A DNA stretch of 64,000 bases, from NCBI RefSeq assembly GCF_932526225.1, contig NC_064045.1:15372442-15436441 (forward strand). Direction: 5' to 3'. The notes beneath the pieces were generated by a model, which saw nothing but the letters and a program-made list of their open reading frames with translations, did no database searches and was not told where the DNA came from. Positions 50,105-62,600 of the stretch are shown here, one piece after another. The number at the start of each line of letters is the position of its first letter. Position 1 is the stretch's first letter. The stretch is from Nematostella vectensis. Its lineage: Eukaryota; Cnidaria; Anthozoa; Actiniaria; Edwardsiidae. Both the position numbers and the translations under genes were made by a program.

Positions 50105-52555
50105 GTGTTCACCAAATTCCAGCAGTGCCCTAATGCAATCATAGGGGGTGACTTTAACTGCTCGGGTATTGAATGGTCAAGCGGCGAGGCTGTACTCACT
50201 CCACCTGTTCACAGCTGGGACCTCGCCCTTATTGCGTTGGCGGAAAAATATGGATTATCACAGCATGTTAAGTCTCCAACTCGATATGATAGCTTCTTGG
50301 ACCTTGCATTCTCGTCTAAACCTGGCCTTGTTAATGCATGTCATGTTACGTCGGGTCTAAGTGATCACAGCGCGGTTTTATTTGAAGTTGACCTTGCTCC
50401 AAAATATATCCCCAAGCCCCCACGTAAGATTTATCTTTACCATAAAGCGGACATGGCTGCGTTAAAAGAACACATCGCATCCTTCCATAGGGACTATGCT
50501 GCATCGCACATGGAAAGATCCGTGGAGGAAAATTGGAATGCTATTTCAACTTGCATTAGTGATGCTATGGAGAGGTTTATTCCATCCAAGACTTCGAAAA
50601 CAAAGCGACACCTCCCCTGGATAGGCGCGCCCATCAAAAAATTGATGCGCAAACGCGACCGCGCCTTCAAAAAGTCCAAACGGACTGGGAAGGAAAAAGA
50701 CCATGTGAACTACAAACGCCTAAGGAACATTGTAAGCAACAGCATCAAGGAATCACACAATAACTACGTGAGCGAGATTATGAAGGGGATTGACCTTGAA
50801 TCTGATGAACCTAGGCCGAACGGAGTGAAGAGGGCGTGGTCATATCTGAAACTCTTACGCTCAGAGTCACTAGGGATACCCACTCTATTCTGGGAGGGAC
50901 GGGTTTGCGCGAATGACAAATGTAAAGCTGAGGCGCTAAGGGCACAGTATGACAGTGTATTCACGCAGGAAGATAATCTTAATGTTCCCACTCTCGGCGC
51001 GTCCCCTTACCAAGACACCAAAGACATCTCCTTCTCTGTTAACGGCGTTAGAGTACAACTCGATAACATCCGTGTAGACAAGGCGTGTGGCCCAGATGCC
51101 GTCCCAGCCAGAGTCCTGAAGGTGGCTGCAACAGAACTCGCACCTATCCTTACATTACTGTTCGAGCAGTCGATGAAGGATGGCGTACTCCCTACTGTGT
51201 GGAAGGACGCGAACATATCAGCCATTTATAAGAAGGGTCTAAGATCTGACCCACAGAACTATCGCCCAGTATCTTTAACATCCTTGGTCTCCAAACTGAT
51301 GGAACACATTGTCTCAAAACACATAATGTGTCACCTGTCCGCAAACAACATCATTACTCAGCTACAGCATGGTTTCCTGAAAGGCCTCTCTTGCTCCACC
51401 CAACTAATATCTGTTATTCATGATTGGTCGTCGGTCCTGAACGACCATGGGCAAGTTGACGTGGTATTTCTTGATTTCGCCAAGGCGTTCGATTCAGTCC
51501 CTCACGAACGCCTACTGATCAAGGCCGAGTTCTATGGAATCAGAGGAAGACTCTTACTGTGGTTAAGGCACTTTCTTACCAACAGAAGACAGCGAGTGGT
51601 CGTGAACGGGGCCTCTTCTACCTGGTCCCCTGTGCTATCAGGTGTGCCTCAGGGCACGGTCTTAGGACCGATATTATTCCTGCTCTTCATAAACGACCTG
51701 CCATCTGGCATCAAATCACACGTGAAACTGTTTGCCGACGACAGCGTCCTATACCGCCCAATTAAGAGCCTTGATGACCACCACGCCCTACAGCAAGATC
51801 TTCACCACCTTGAACGATGGGCAGAACAGTGGCAGATGAAGTTTGCGCCCAAAAAATGTTACGTCATGACCATCACCTTAAAACGCGACAAGTCCCAGTT
51901 CCCATACCATTTGTGTGGAACCACACTGGAGGGGGTTAGCGTTCAAAAATACCTTGGAGTCCACATTTCTACATCTCTCAATTGGTCAAAGCACACGGAG
52001 GAAGTCAAGAAGAAGGCTAACGCAGTACTGGGTATCCTACAAAGAAATTTATCTTCCTGCCCAGCTGCGGTTAAAGAGCAAGCCTACAAGGCGCTGGTAC
52101 GGCCACTGGTGGAGTACGGGACGGAAGCATGGAGCCCCCACACTAAGAAGGACATTCAAAAAGTTGAATCTGTACAACGCCGCGCTGCCAGATTTGTGTG
52201 CAACGACTACGGAAGGCATAGCAGCGTCACGAATATGCTGACACACCTAGGATGGCACCAGCTAGAACTTAGGCGAACAGTATTCGACTCTGTCATGTTT
52301 TATAAGATCTACCACGGGCTAGTAAAAATCGATTTCCCGAGTGATGTAATTCGCAAACCTGGTTCCTACGCAACCAGGTCAAGCGTCAGGAACACATGCC
52401 AACTTACACTCCCGCCTCCCAGTATAAACCAATTCAAATACTCCTTCTTTTCAAGAACTATCCCCGTTTGGAACTCTCTGCCCCAACAAATGCTAGACCT
52501 CAGCTCTGTCGATGAATTTAAGATAGCCGTCACTGGCGAGCTGGCCCGGCAATGA
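50105..52555 (+). CDS. LINE ORF2 fragment (copy 2)
   Basis: 816 codons with the same predicted protein as copy 1. The two nucleotide differences I noticed are synonymous: GGT to GGG in the GGDFN motif, and TTA to CTA just before SDHSA. Near-identity dates the duplication as very recent or reflects continuing gene conversion. It also enters through GTG at the satellite junction and lacks the N-terminal endonuclease. Confidence 0.93.
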   Translation: MFTKFQQCPNAIIGGDFNCSGIEWSSGEAVLTPPVHSWDLALIALAEKYGLSQHVKSPTRYDSFLDLAFSSKPGLVNACHVTSGLSDHSAVLFEVDLAPKYIPKPPRKIYLYHKADMAALKEHIASFHRDYAASHMERSVEENWNAISTCISDAMERFIPSKTSKTKRHLPWIGAPIKKLMRKRDRAFKKSKRTGKEKDHVNYKRLRNIVSNSIKESHNNYVSEIMKGIDLESDEPRPNGVKRAWSYLKLLRSESLGIPTLFWEGRVCANDKCKAEALRAQYDSVFTQEDNLNVPTLGASPYQDTKDISFSVNGVRVQLDNIRVDKACGPDAVPARVLKVAATELAPILTLLFEQSMKDGVLPTVWKDANISAIYKKGLRSDPQNYRPVSLTSLVSKLMEHIVSKHIMCHLSANNIITQLQHGFLKGLSCSTQLISVIHDWSSVLNDHGQVDVVFLDFAKAFDSVPHERLLIKAEFYGIRGRLLLWLRHFLTNRRQRVVVNGASSTWSPVLSGVPQGTVLGPILFLLFINDLPSGIKSHVKLFADDSVLYRPIKSLDDHHALQQDLHHLERWAEQWQMKFAPKKCYVMTITLKRDKSQFPYHLCGTTLEGVSVQKYLGVHISTSLNWSKHTEEVKKKANAVLGILQRNLSSCPAAVKEQAYKALVRPLVEYGTEAWSPHTKKDIQKVESVQRRAARFVCNDYGRHSSVTNMLTHLGWHQLELRRTVFDSVMFYKIYHGLVKIDFPSDVIRKPGSYATRSSVRNTCQLTLPPPSINQFKYSFFSRTIPVWNSLPQQMLDLSSVDEFKIAVTGELARQ

Positions 52556-52780
52556 TTTAGTTGCCATACTACCCATGTACATGTGTATTGTTATCTCATC
52601 ATCTTATCGAATTGTTACGTTTATTTATTTATTTATTCATTCATTTATTGTTTCTTTTGTTTTATTTATTATTTATTTATTATCAACCGTAGTATGTGCA
52701 TGGGTAGTTGGTACGCTGCCCCTCATTGCCGGATTAGCTCGCTAGTGGCAATTATTGTATTTAAAGGTTAAAGGTAAAGG
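50105..52780 (+). mobile_element. 5'-truncated non-LTR retrotransposon, copy 2 (duplicate of copy 1)
   Basis: Same truncation point, same satellite junctions and same tail as the copy 5384 bp upstream. This shows it arose by duplication of a segment containing the LINE and about five satellite units, not by independent insertion. Confidence 0.93.
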
Positions 52781-55700
52781 TTCAGGATCCTGTACATATT
52801 TTATTCACACAAGAACTAACTAGATTCCTTGGATAACTTGATTAAGTAGATTCTAACATAGAGCATAGTGCTCGATAGATTGATATACCTTTTTTCCGAG
52901 TATACTATTTTATTTTTCCTAATGTTACATTTTGGAATTTACATTCGGAAAAAAAATTATCGATTGTAACTTTTGGAGGTTACACTCGTAAAACAAATTC
53001 CCGAATGTAACCCTGAAGCTTTTCCCGAATGTAACCTCCATTCCGATGGTGACTTTGCTTATAGTTTACGATACCAATAGTATTAAAAGTAATTTTCATT
53101 ACAATTCCCTTCAGCAATGCCACGTTAGTCTTTCGTTGCGGGCACTTGACTACTAACGCAGCGACCCGGGTTCGATTCCCGCTGATAGCCTATTTTTTTT
53201 TCTTTATTTTTTTTTAAATATCGATACTTAATTATACTGTTCTTGGTGTGTCATGACATAAAAAGAAGGTATAGGGACATTTTTATGTACTCTCAGCATC
53301 TTTGATGTGCTCATGCTTTGTTCAGGATCCTGTACATATTTTATGCACACAAGAACTAACTAGATTCCTTGGATAACTTGATTAAGTAGATTCTAACATA
53401 GAGCATAGCGCTCGATAGATTGATATACCTTTTTTTCCGAGTATACTGTTTTATTTTCCTAATGTTACTTTTTGGAATTTACATTCTGAAAAAAAATTAT
53501 CGATTGTAACCTTTTGGAGGTTACACTCGTAAAACAAATTCCCGAATGTAACCCTGAAGCTTTTCCCGAATGTAACCTCCAGTCCGATGGTGACTTTGCT
53601 TGGGATAGTTTACGATACCAATAGTATTAAAAGTAATTTTCATTACAATTCCCTTCAGCAATGCCACGTTAGTCTTTCGTTGCGGGCACTTGACTACTAA
53701 CGCAGCGACCCGGGTTCGATTCCCGCTGATAGCTTATTTTTTTTTCTTTATTTTTTTTTAAATATCGATACTTAATTATACTGTTCTTGGTGTGTCATGA
53801 CATAAAAAGAAGGTATAGGGACATTTTTATGTAATCTCAGCATCTTTGATGTGCTCATGCTTTGTTCAGGATCCTGTACATATTTTATGCACACAAGAAC
53901 TAACTAGATTCTTTGGATAACTTGATTAAGTAGATTCTAACATAGAGCATAGCGCTCGATAGATTGATATACCTTTTTTTCCGAGTATACTGTTTTATTT
54001 TCCTAATGTTACTTTTTGGAATTTACATTCGGAAAAAAAATTATCGATTGTAACCTTTTGGAGGTTACACTCGTAAAACAAATTCCCGAATGTAACCCTG
54101 AAGCTTTTCCCGAATGTAACCTCCAGTCCGATGGTGACTTTGCTTGGGATAGTTTACGATACCAATAGTATTAAAAGTAATTTTCATTACAATTCCCTTC
54201 AACAATGCCACGTTAGTCTTTCGTTGCGGGCACTTGACTACTAACGCAGCGACCCGTGTTCGATTCCCGCTGATAGCCTATTTTTTTTCTTTCTTTTTTT
54301 TTAAAAAATATCGATACTTATTTATACTGTTATTGGTGTGTCATGACATAAAAAGAAGGTATAGGGACATTTTTATGTACTCTCAGCATCTTTGATGTGC
54401 TCATGCTTTGTTCAGGATCCTGTACATATTTTATGCACACAAGAACTAACTAGATGCCTTGGTTAACTTGATTAAGTAGATTCTAACATAGAGCATAGCG
54501 CTCGATAGATTGATATACCTTTTTTTCCGAGTATACTGTTTTCTTTTTACTAATGTTACTTTTTGGAATTTACATTCGGAAAAAAAATTATCGATTGTAA
54601 CCTTTTGGAGGTTACACTCGTAAAACAAATTCCCGAATGTAACCCTGAAGCTTTTCCCGAATATAACCTCCAGTCCGATGGTGACTTTGCTTGGGATAGT
54701 TTACGATACCAATAGTATTAAAAGTAATTTTCATTACAATTCCCTTCAGTAATGCCACGTTAGTCTTTCGTTGCGGGCACTTGACTGCTATCGCAGCGAC
54801 CCGGGTTCGATTCCCGCTGATAGCCTATTTTTTTTTTCTTTATTTTTTTTTTTAAATATCGATACTTAATTATACTGTTCTTGGTGTGTCATGACATAAA
54901 AAGAACGTATAGGGGCATTTTTATGTACTCTCAGCATCTTTGATGTGCCCATGCTTTGTTCAGGATCCTGTACATATTTTATGCACACAAGAACTAACTA
55001 GATTCCTTGGATAACTTGATTAAGTAGATTCTAACATAGAGCATAGTGCTCGATAGATTGATATACCTTTTTTTCCGAGTATACTGTTTTATTTTTCCTA
55101 ATGTTACTTTTTGGAATTTACATTCGGAAAAAAAATATCGATTGTAACTTTTGGAGGTTACACTCGTAAAACAAATTCCCGAATGTAACCCTGAAGCTTT
55201 TCCCGAATGTAACCTCCATTCCGATGGTGACTTTGCTTATAGTTTACGATACCAATAGTATTAAAAGTATTTTTCATTACAATTCCCTTCAGCAATGCCA
55301 CGTTAGTCTTTCGTTGCGGGCACTTGACTACTAACGCAGCGACCCAGGTTCGATTCCCGCTGATAGCCTATTTTTTTTTCTTTATTTTTTTTTTAAATAT
55401 CGATACTTAATTATACTGTTCTTGGTGTGTCATGACATAAAAAGAAGGTATAGGGACATTTTTATGTACTCTCAGCATCTTTGATGTGCTCATGCTTTGT
55501 TCAGGATCCTGTACATATTTTATGCACACAAGAACTAACTAGATTCCTTGGATAACTTGATTAAGTAGATTCTAACATAGAGCATAGCGCTCGATAGATT
55601 GATATACCTTTTTTTCCGAGTATACTGTTTTATTTTCCTAATGTTACTTTTTGGAATTTACATTCTGAAAAAAAATTATTGATTGTAACCTTTTGGAGGT

Positions 55701-57922
55701 TACACTCGTAAAACAAATTCCCGAATGTAACCCTGAAGCTTTTCCCGAATGTAACCTCCAGTCCGATGGTGACTTTGCTTGGGATAGTTTACGATACCAA
55801 TAGTATTAAAAGTAATTTTCATTACAATTCCCTTCAGCAATGCCACGTTAGTCTTTCGTTGCGGGCACTTGACTACTAACGCAGCGACCCGGGTTCGATT
55901 CCCGCTGATAGCCTATTTTTTTTCTTTATTTTTTTTTAAATATCGATACTTAATTATACTGTTCTTGGTGTGTCATGACATAAAAAGAAGGTATAGGGAC
56001 ATTTTTATGTACTCTCAGCATCTTTGATGTGCTCATGCTTTGTTCAGGATCCTGTACATATTTTATGCACACAAGAACTAACTAGATTCCTTGGATAACT
56101 TGATTAAGTAGATTCTAACATAGAGCATAGCGCTCGATAGATTGATATACCTTTTTTTCCGAGTATACTGTTTTATTTTCCTAATGTTACTTTTTGGAAT
56201 TTACATTCTGAAAAAAAATTATCGATTGTAACCTTTTGGAGGTTACACTCGTAAAACAAATTCCCGAATGTAACCCTGAAGCTTTTCCCGAATGTAACCT
56301 CCAGTCCGATGGTGACTTTGCTTGGGATAGTTTACGATACCAATATTATTAAAAGTAATTTTCATTATAAGTCCCTTCAACAATGCCACGTTAGTCTTTC
56401 GTTGCGGGCACTTAACTACTAACGCAGCGACCCGGGTTCGAATCCCGCCGATAGCCTTTTTTTTTCTTTATTTTTTTTTTAAATATCGATACTTAATTAT
56501 ACTGTTCTTGGTGTGTCATGACATAAAAAGAAGGTATAGGGACATTTTTATGTACTCTCAGCATCTTTGATGTGCTCATGCTTTGTTCAGGATCCTGTAC
56601 ATATTTTATGCACACAAGAACTAACTAGATTCCTTGGTTAACTTGATTAAGTAGATTCTAACATAGAGCATAGCGCTCGAAAGATTGATATACCTTTTTT
56701 TTCGAGCATACTGTTTTATTTTTCCTAATGTTACTTTTTGGAATTTACATTCGGAAACAAAATTATCGATTGTAACCTTTTGGAGGTTACACTCGTAAAA
56801 CAAAATTCCCGAATGTAACCCTGAAGCTTTTCCCGAATGTAACCTCCAGTCCGATGGTGACTTTGCTTGGGATAGTTTACGATACCAATTGTATTAAAAG
56901 TAATTTTCATTACAATTCCCTTCAGCAATGCCACGTTAGTCTTTTGTTGCGGGAACTTGACTACTAACGCAGCGACCCGGGTTCGATTCCCGCTGATCCT
57001 ATTTTTTTTTCTTTATTTTTTTTTAAATATCGATACTTAATTATACTGTTCTTGGTGTGTCATGACATAAAAAGAAGGTATAGGGACATTTTTATGTACT
57101 CTCAGCATCTTTGATGTGCTCATGTTTTGTTCAGGATCCTGTACATATTTTATGCACACAAGAACTAACTAGATTCCTTGGATAACTTGATTAAGTAGAT
57201 TCTAACATAGAGCATAGCGCTCGATAGATTGATATACCTTTTTTTCCGAGTATACTGTTTTATTTTCCTAATGTTACTTTTTGGAATTTACATGCGGAAA
57301 AAAAAATTATCGATTGTAACCTTTTGGAAGTTACACTCGTAAAACAAATTCCCGAATGTAACCCTGAAGCTTTTCCCGAATGTAACCTCCAGTTCGATGG
57401 TGACTTTGCTTGGGATAGTTTACGATACCAATAGTATTAAAAGTAATTTTCATTACAATTCCCTTCAGCAATGCCACGTTAGTCTTTCGTTGCGGGCACT
57501 TGACTACTAACGCAGCGACCCGGGTTCGATTCCCGCTGATAGCCTATTTTGTTTCTTTCTTTTTTTTTATTAAATATCGATACTTAATTATAATGTTCTT
57601 GGTGTGTCATGACATAAAAAGAAGGTATAGGGACATTTTTATGTACTCTCAGCATCTTTGATGTGCTCATGCTTTGTTCAGGATCCTGTACATATTTTAT
57701 GCACACAAGAACTAACTAGATTCCTTGGATAACTTGATTAAGTAGATTCTAACATAGAGCATAGCGCTCGATAGATTGATATACCTTTTTTTCCGAGTAT
57801 ACTGTTTTATTTTCCTAATGTTACTTTTTGGAATTTACATTCGGAAAAAAAATTATCGATTGTAACCTTTTGGAAGTTACACTCGTAAAACAAATTCCCG
57901 AATGTAACCCTGAAGCTGTTCC
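52781..57922. repeat. 545-bp satellite, block after LINE copy 2 (~9.4 units)
   Basis: Units continue with more scattered substitutions than the central array. CATAGTGCTCG units at 52864 and 55042 are only four units apart, so the 7-unit rhythm is broken here. From ~56.4 kb some units show AATCCCGC in the T-arm and CACTTAACTAC instead of CACTTGACTAC. Confidence 0.95.
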
Positions 57923-59600
57923 AACAACAACAACAACAACAACAACAACAACGACATATTTATTAGCACCCTCTATTATACAGATATTACTTATTAAATA
58001 AGAAAAGGAGAAAAATAATTATAATTTTTATAATTGGGCACCAGCCGCATTAAGAAATAGCATAGCTAATCGAGCTTAAGCGGCTAGGTCAAGCGGAAAA
58101 TTGCATGGGTAAACAACATGATACATCAATATAATATCAATACAAACAGAAACGAATGTAACCTCCAGTTCGATGGTGACTTTGCTTGGGATAGTTTACG
58201 ATACCAATAGTATTAAAAGTAATTTTCATTATAATTCCATTCAACAATGCCACGTTAGTCTTTCGTTGCGGGCACTTAACTACTAACGCAGCGACCCGGG
58301 TTCGAATCCCGCTGATAGCCTTTTTTTTCCTTTATTTTTTTTTTAAATATCGATACTTAATTATACTGTTCTTGGTGTGTCATGACATAAAAAGAAGGTA
58401 TAGGGACATTTTTATGTACTCTCAGCATCTTTGATGTGCTCATGCTTTGTTCAGGATCCTGTACATATTTTATGCACACAAGAACTAACTAGATTCCTTG
58501 GTTAACTTGATTAAGTAGATTCTAACATAGAGCATAGCGCTCGAAAGATTGATATACCTTTTTTTTCGAGCATACTGTTTTATTTTTCCTAATGTTACTT
58601 TTTGGAATTTACATTCGGAAACAAAATTATCGATTGTAACCTTTTGGAGGTTACACTCGTAAAACAAAATTCCCGAATGTAACCCTGAAGCTTTTCCCGA
58701 ATGTAACCTCCAGTCCGATGGTGACTTTGCTTGGGATAGTTTACGATACCAATTGTATTTAAAGTAATTTTCATTACAATTCCCTTCAGCAATGCCACGT
58801 TAGTCTTTCGTTGCGGGAACTTGACTACTAACGCAGCGACCCGGGTTCGATTCCCGCTGATCCTATTTTTTTTTCTTTATTTTTTTTTAAATATCGATAC
58901 TTAATTATACTGTTCTTGGTGTGTCATGACATAAAAAGAAGGTATAGGGACATTTTTATGTACTCTCAGCATCTTTGATGTGCTCATGTTTTGTTCAGGA
59001 TCCTGTACATATTTTATGCACACAAGAACTAACTAGATTCCTTGGATAACTTGATTAAGTAGATTCTAACATAGAGCATAGCGCTCGATAGATTGATATA
59101 CCTTTTTTTCCGAGTATACTGTTTTATTTTCCTAATGTTACTTTTTGGAATTTACATGCGGAAAAAAAAATTATCGATTGTAACCTTTTGGAAGTTACAC
59201 TCGTAAAACAAATTCCCGAATGTAACCCTGAAGCTTTTCCCGAATGTAACCTCCAGTTCGATGGTGACTTTGCTTGGGATAGTTTACGATACCAATAGTA
59301 TTAAAAGTAATTTTCATTACAATTCCCTTCAGCAATGCCACGTTAGTCTTTCGTTGCGGGCACTTGACTACTAACGCAGCGACCCGGGTTCGATTCCCGC
59401 TGATAGCCTATTTTGTTTCTTTCTTTTTTTTTATTAAATATCGATACTTAATTATAATGTTCTTGGTGTGTCATGACATAAAAAGAAGGTATAGGGACAT
59501 TTTTATGTACTCTCAGCATCTTTGATGTGCTCATGCTTTGTTCAGGATCCTGTACATATTTTATGCACACAAGAACTAACTAGATTCCTTGGTTAACTTG
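56440..59600. repeat. Local duplication with offset 1864 bp
   Basis: Several rare variants occur twice, 1864 bp apart: the short CGCTGATCCTATT junction (near 56996 and 58860), CATGTTTTGTTC (57121 and 58985), ACATGCGGAAA (57292 and 59156) and TATAATGTTC (near 57591 and 59455). The LINE-tail insert lies between the two copies. Confidence 0.8.
57923..58152 (-). mobile_element. LINE 3'-end fragment with (CAA)n tract
   Basis: About 230 bp interrupt a satellite unit between GCTGTTCC and CGAATGTAAC. The insert starts with about ten CAA units. Read on the minus strand it ends AATAAATATGTCG followed by (TTG)n, the layout of a LINE 3' end with a trinucleotide tail, so I read it as a severely 5'-truncated retrotransposon. 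It contains no coding region. No target duplication is evident. It is unrelated to the LINE at 44.7 kb, whose tail is TAAAGG-type. Confidence 0.65.
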
Positions 59601-62600
59601 ATTAAGTAGATTCTAACATAGAGCATAGCGCTCGATAGATTGATATACCTTTTTTTCCGAGTATACTGTTTTATTATTCCTAATGTTACTTTTTGGAATT
59701 TATATTCGGAAAAAAAATTATCGATTGTAACCTTTTGGAGGTTACACTCGTAAAACAAATTCCCGAATGTAACCCTGAAGCTTTTCCCGAATGTAACCTT
59801 CAGTCCGATGGTGACTTTGCTTGGGATAGTTTACGATACCAATATTATTAAAAGTAATTTTCATTACAATTCCCTTCAGTAATGCCACGTTAGTCTTTCG
59901 TTGCGGGCACTTGACTACTAACGCAGCGACCCGGGTTCGATTCCCGCTGATAGCCCATTTTTTTTTTCTTTATTTTTTTTTTAAATATCGATACTTAATT
60001 ATACTGTTCTTGGTGTGTCATGACATAAAAAGAAGGTATAGGGACATTTTTATGTACTCTCAGCATCTTTGAAGTGCTCATGCTTTGTTCAGGATCCTGT
60101 ACATATTTTATGCACACAAGAACTAACTAGATTCCTTGGTTAACTTGATTAAGTAGATTCTAACATAGAGCATAGCGCTCGATAGATTGGTATACATTTT
60201 TTTCGAGTATACTGTTTTATTTTCCCGCTTTTCCCGAATGTAACCTCCAGTCCGATGGTGACTTTGCTTGGGATAGTTTACGATACCAATAGTATTAAAA
60301 GTAATTTTCATTATAATTCCCTTCAACAATGCCACGTTAGTCTTTCGTTGCGGGCACTTAACTACTAACGCAGCGACCCGGGTTCGATTCCCGCTGATAG
60401 CCTTTTTTTTTCTTTATTTTTTTTTTTTAAATATCGATACTTAATTATAATGTTCTTGGTGTGTCATGACATAAAAAGAAGGTATAGGGACATTTTTATG
60501 TACTTACAGCATCTTTGATGTGCTCATGCTTTGTTCAGGATCCTGTACATATTTTATGCACACAAGAACTAACTAGACTCCTTGGATAACTTGATTAAGT
60601 AGATTCTAACATAGAGCATAGCGCTCGATAGATTGATATACCTTTTTTTCCGAGTATACTGTTTTATTTTTCCTAATGTTACTTTTTGGAATTTACATTC
60701 GGAAAAAAAAATTATCGATTGTAACCTTTTGGAGGTTACACTCGTAAAACAAATTCCCGAATGTAACCCTGAAGCTTTTCCCGAATGTAACCTCCAGTCC
60801 GATGGTGACTTTGCTTGGGATAGTTTACGATACCAATAGTATTAAAAGTAATTTTCATTACAATTCCCTTCAGCAATGCCACGTTAGTCTTTCGTTGCGG
60901 GCACTTGACTACTAACGCAGCGACCCGGGTTCGATTCCCGCTGATAGCCTATTTTTTTTCTTTATTTTTTTTTAATATCGATACTTAATTATACTGTTCT
61001 TGGTGTGTCATGACATAAAAAGAAGGTATAGGGACATTTTTATGTACTCTCAGCATCTTTGATGTGCTCATGCTTTGTTCAGGATCCTGTACATATTTTA
61101 TGCACACAAGAACTAACTAGATTCCTTGGATAACTTGATTAAGTAGATTCTAACATAGAGCATAGCGCTCGATAGATTGATATACCTTTTTTTCCGAGTA
61201 TACTGTTTTATTTTCCTAATGTTACTTTTTGGAATTTACATTCGGAAAAAAAATTATCGATTGTAACCTTTTGGAAGTTACACTCGTAAAACAAATTCCC
61301 GAATGTAACCCTGAAGCTTTTCCCGAATGTAACCTCCTGTCCGATGGTGACTTTGCTTGGGATAGTTTACGATACCAATAGTATTAAAAGTAATTTTCAT
61401 TATAATTCCCTTCAACAATGCCACGTTAGTCTTTCGTTGCGGGCACTTAACTACTAACGCAGCGACCCGGGTTCGAATCCCGCTGATAGCCTTTTTTTTT
61501 CTTTATTTTTTTTTTAAATATCGATACTTAATTATACTGTTCTTGGTGTGTCATGACATAAAAAGAAGGTATAGGGACATTTTTATGTACTCTCAGCATC
61601 TTTGATGTGCTCATGCTTTGTTCAGGATCCTGTACATATTTTATGCACACAAGAACTAACTAGATTCCTTGGATAACTTGATTAAGTAGATTCTAACATA
61701 GAGCATAGCGCTCGATAGATTGATATACCTTTTTTTCCGAGTATACTGTTTTATTTTCCTAATGTTACTTTTTGGAATTTACATTCGGAAAAAAAATTAT
61801 CGATTGTAACCTTTTGGAAGTTACACTCGTAAAACAAATTCCCGAATGTAACCCTGAAGCTTTTCCCGAATGTAACCTCCTGTCCGATGGTGACTTTGCT
61901 TGGGATAGTTTACGATACCAATAGTATTAAAAGTAATTTTCATTATAATTCCCTTCAACAATGCCACGTTAGTCTTTCGTTGCGGGCACTTAACTACTAA
62001 CGCAGCGACCCGGGTTCGAATCCCGCTGATAGCCTTTTTTTTTCTTTATTTTTTTTTTAAATATCGATACTTAATTATACTGTTCTTGGTGTGTCATGAC
62101 ATAAAAAGAAGGTATAGGGACATTTTTATGTACTCTCAGCATCTTTGATGTGCTCATGCTTTGTTCAGGATCCTGTACATATTTTATGCACACAAGAACT
62201 AACTAGATTCCTTGGTTAACTTGATTAAGTAGATTCTAACATAGAGCATAGCGCTCGATAGATTGATATACCTTTTTTTCCGAGTATACTGTTTTATTTT
62301 TCCTAATGTTACTTTTTGGAATTTACATTCGGAAAAAAAATTATCGATTGTAACCTTTTGGAGGTTACACTCGTAAAACAAATTCCCGAATGTAACCCTG
62401 AAGCTTTTCCCGAATGTAACCTCCAGTCCGATGGTGACTTTGCTTGGGATAGTTTACGATACCAATAGTATTAAAAGTAATTTTAATTATAATTCCCTTC
62501 AACAATGCCACGTTAGTCTTTCGTTGCGAGCACTTAACTACTAACGCAGCGACCCGGGTTCGATTCCCGCTGATAGCCTTTTTTTTTCTTTATTTTTTTT

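Larger units (their letters stand above)
44721..52780. repeat. Tandem segmental duplication, period 5384 bp
   Basis: The two LINE copies, their junctions, the preceding CCCGTGTTCG and CTGAAAGCC unit variants (near 44581 and 49965), and the TTATTCACAC variant after each LINE all repeat with an offset of 5384 bp. The exact breakpoints cannot be placed, because both lie inside satellite. Confidence 0.9.
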
